The notes beneath the pieces are model-generated. The model was not told the origin of the DNA and did no database searches. It saw nothing but the letters and a program-made list of their open reading frames with translations. Position numbers and translations under genes: made by a program. A DNA stretch of 6,112 bases from Candidatus Iainarchaeum sp. (lineage in GTDB: Archaea > Iainarchaeota > Iainarchaeia > Iainarchaeales > JAAZKV01), in assembly GCA_028690725.1 (NCBI GenBank), contig JAQVAR010000046.1, positions 1 to 6,112 on the forward strand, given 5' to 3'. This document shows positions 5,181-6,112 of this stretch, one piece after another (the first letter of the stretch is position 1; each line of letters begins with the position of its first letter).

Positions 5181-6112
5181 ATGACTAAAAATTTGAATGA
5201 TATGAAAAAAGCAGTTCTTAAAAAAAGTGAAGAGATTGGTGGCGAAAAAATAATTGGATATGATTTTGAAAAAGATTTTGATGAAAAACTTTTTTTTAAT
5301 TCCTTCAAAAATACTGGTTTTCAAGCAACAAATCTTGGAAGAGCAATAGAAATTGTTAAAAAAATGAGGAAAGAAAAAGTTAGAATTTTTCTTGGTTTTA
5401 CATCAAATATGGCTACTAGTGGTATAAGAGACATAATAACTTATTTAACAAAAAATAAATTAATTTATTTTATGGTTACTACTACTGGTGGAATAGAAGA
5501 GGATATTATTAAAACTCATAAAAATTTTTTACAAGGAGATTTTGATGCAAATGGTTCTTGGCTTAGAAAAAAAGGGGTCAATAGAACAGGAAATATTTTT
5601 ATTCCGAATGATAGGTATGTTTGGTTCGAAAGTTTTATTAAACCAGTATTAAAAAGATTGTTTGAAAAACAAAAAAAAGAGGGAAAGATTTGTAATAGTG
5701 TTGAGTTCATAAAAGAACTTGGAAAAGAATTAGAAAAATATCCTAATAAAAAAAGTTCTTTTGTTTATTGGGCTTACAAAAACAATATTTCATTACTTTG
5801 TGTTCCTTTAGCAGATGGTGCTATTGGGGATCATATTTATATGTTCAAAAAAGAAAATCCAGATTTTAAAATTGATTTAATTGGAGAATTAGAATTGATG
5901 ATTGACACTGTTTTAGAAGATGAAAAATCAGGGGCAATTATTATTGGTGGGTCGGTACCAAAACACCATATAATGAATGCTTTTATGATGAGAGAAGGAA
6001 TAGAATATACTGTTTATATAAATACTGGTTTTGAAGGAGAAGGTAGTAATGCTGGTGCTAATATAGAAGAAGCAAAAAGTTGGGGAAAAGCTTCTTTTAA
6101 AAATAATTCTGA
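5181..6112 (+). CDS. dys: Deoxyhypusine synthase (3' end beyond the window)
   Basis: The first 310 residues are present and the frame is open to the last base. The enzyme transfers the aminobutyl group of spermidine, using NAD, to a lysine of translation factor aIF5A, the first step of hypusine formation. Visible signatures are GYDF at 26-29 and TGFQATNLGRA at 45-55, then LGFTSNMATSGIRD at 71-84, VTTTGGIEEDIIK at 99-111, and ADGAIGD at 211-217 with D212 and D217. Further on are PKHHIMNA at 260-267, EYTVYINT at 275-282, and EEAKSWGK at 296-303. K303 corresponds to the lysine (K329 in human) that carries the enzyme-imine intermediate, so the catalytic core is complete; only the C-terminal tail, probably about 30-50 residues, is missing. 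The ATG at 5181 has an in-frame stop upstream (TAA at 5145-5147) and fits the family N-terminus. No Shine-Dalgarno sequence precedes it. The aIF5A gene is not in this window. Confidence 0.95.
   Translation, partial: MTKNLNDMKKAVLKKSEEIGGEKIIGYDFEKDFDEKLFFNSFKNTGFQATNLGRAIEIVKKMRKEKVRIFLGFTSNMATSGIRDIITYLTKNKLIYFMVTTTGGIEEDIIKTHKNFLQGDFDANGSWLRKKGVNRTGNIFIPNDRYVWFESFIKPVLKRLFEKQKKEGKICNSVEFIKELGKELEKYPNKKSSFVYWAYKNNISLLCVPLADGAIGDHIYMFKKENPDFKIDLIGELELMIDTVLEDEKSGAIIIGGSVPKHHIMNAFMMREGIEYTVYINTGFEGEGSNAGANIEEAKSWGKASFKNNS

Noticed and set aside
5121..5710. Minus-strand open frames across the dys region (5121-5324, 5516-5710)
   Set aside because: They overlap a clear deoxyhypusine synthase gene on the other strand and are low-complexity Phe/Ile/Asn-rich shadows.

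Overview
The window looks like a piece of a very AT-rich archaeal genome, most likely a small-genome lineage of the DPANN type. The main evidence for Archaea is a deoxyhypusine synthase gene at the right end, an enzyme of Archaea and eukaryotes that modifies aIF5A/eIF5A. Supporting signs are TATA-box-like sequences about 30-38 nt upstream of several start codons, start codons without strong Shine-Dalgarno sequences, and T-tracts after stop codons. The exact lineage is inference; the sequence contains no rRNA or other decisive marker.

Layout, left to right. Positions 1-252 (+) hold the 3' end of a gene for a protein built from a strict 13-residue tandem repeat. Positions 361-2334 (+) encode a 657-residue fusion of a GT4 glycosyltransferase and a HAD-IIB phosphatase, an architecture resembling sucrose-phosphate synthase/phosphatase. 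Positions 2395-2841 (+) encode a small protein of the pyrimidine-dimer glycosylase (T4 endonuclease V-like, Pyr_excise) family. A 90-bp A-rich spacer then separates it from two minus-strand genes: a Na+/phosphate cotransporter-family protein with a PhoU-like tail (4515-2932) and, upstream of that, a HIT-family nucleotide hydrolase/transferase (5042-4578). A 138-bp divergent promoter region follows, then deoxyhypusine synthase (5181 to the window end, +), cut after its catalytic lysine.

The genes do not form one pathway. They read as a housekeeping or lightly accessory neighbourhood: sugar-conjugate synthesis, UV-damage repair, phosphate/ion transport, nucleotide hydrolysis and translation-factor modification. 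Only HIT and the transporter run in the same direction with a short gap (62 bp), and even there a good TATA candidate precedes the second gene. No intergenic stretch exceeds 140 bp. I see no RNA gene, CRISPR array, insertion sequence or phage gene. The items most worth a second look are the 13-residue repeat protein, the GT4-HAD fusion with its altered donor-site lysine, the atypical N-terminus of the endonuclease V homologue, and a small inverted repeat just before the deoxyhypusine synthase start.
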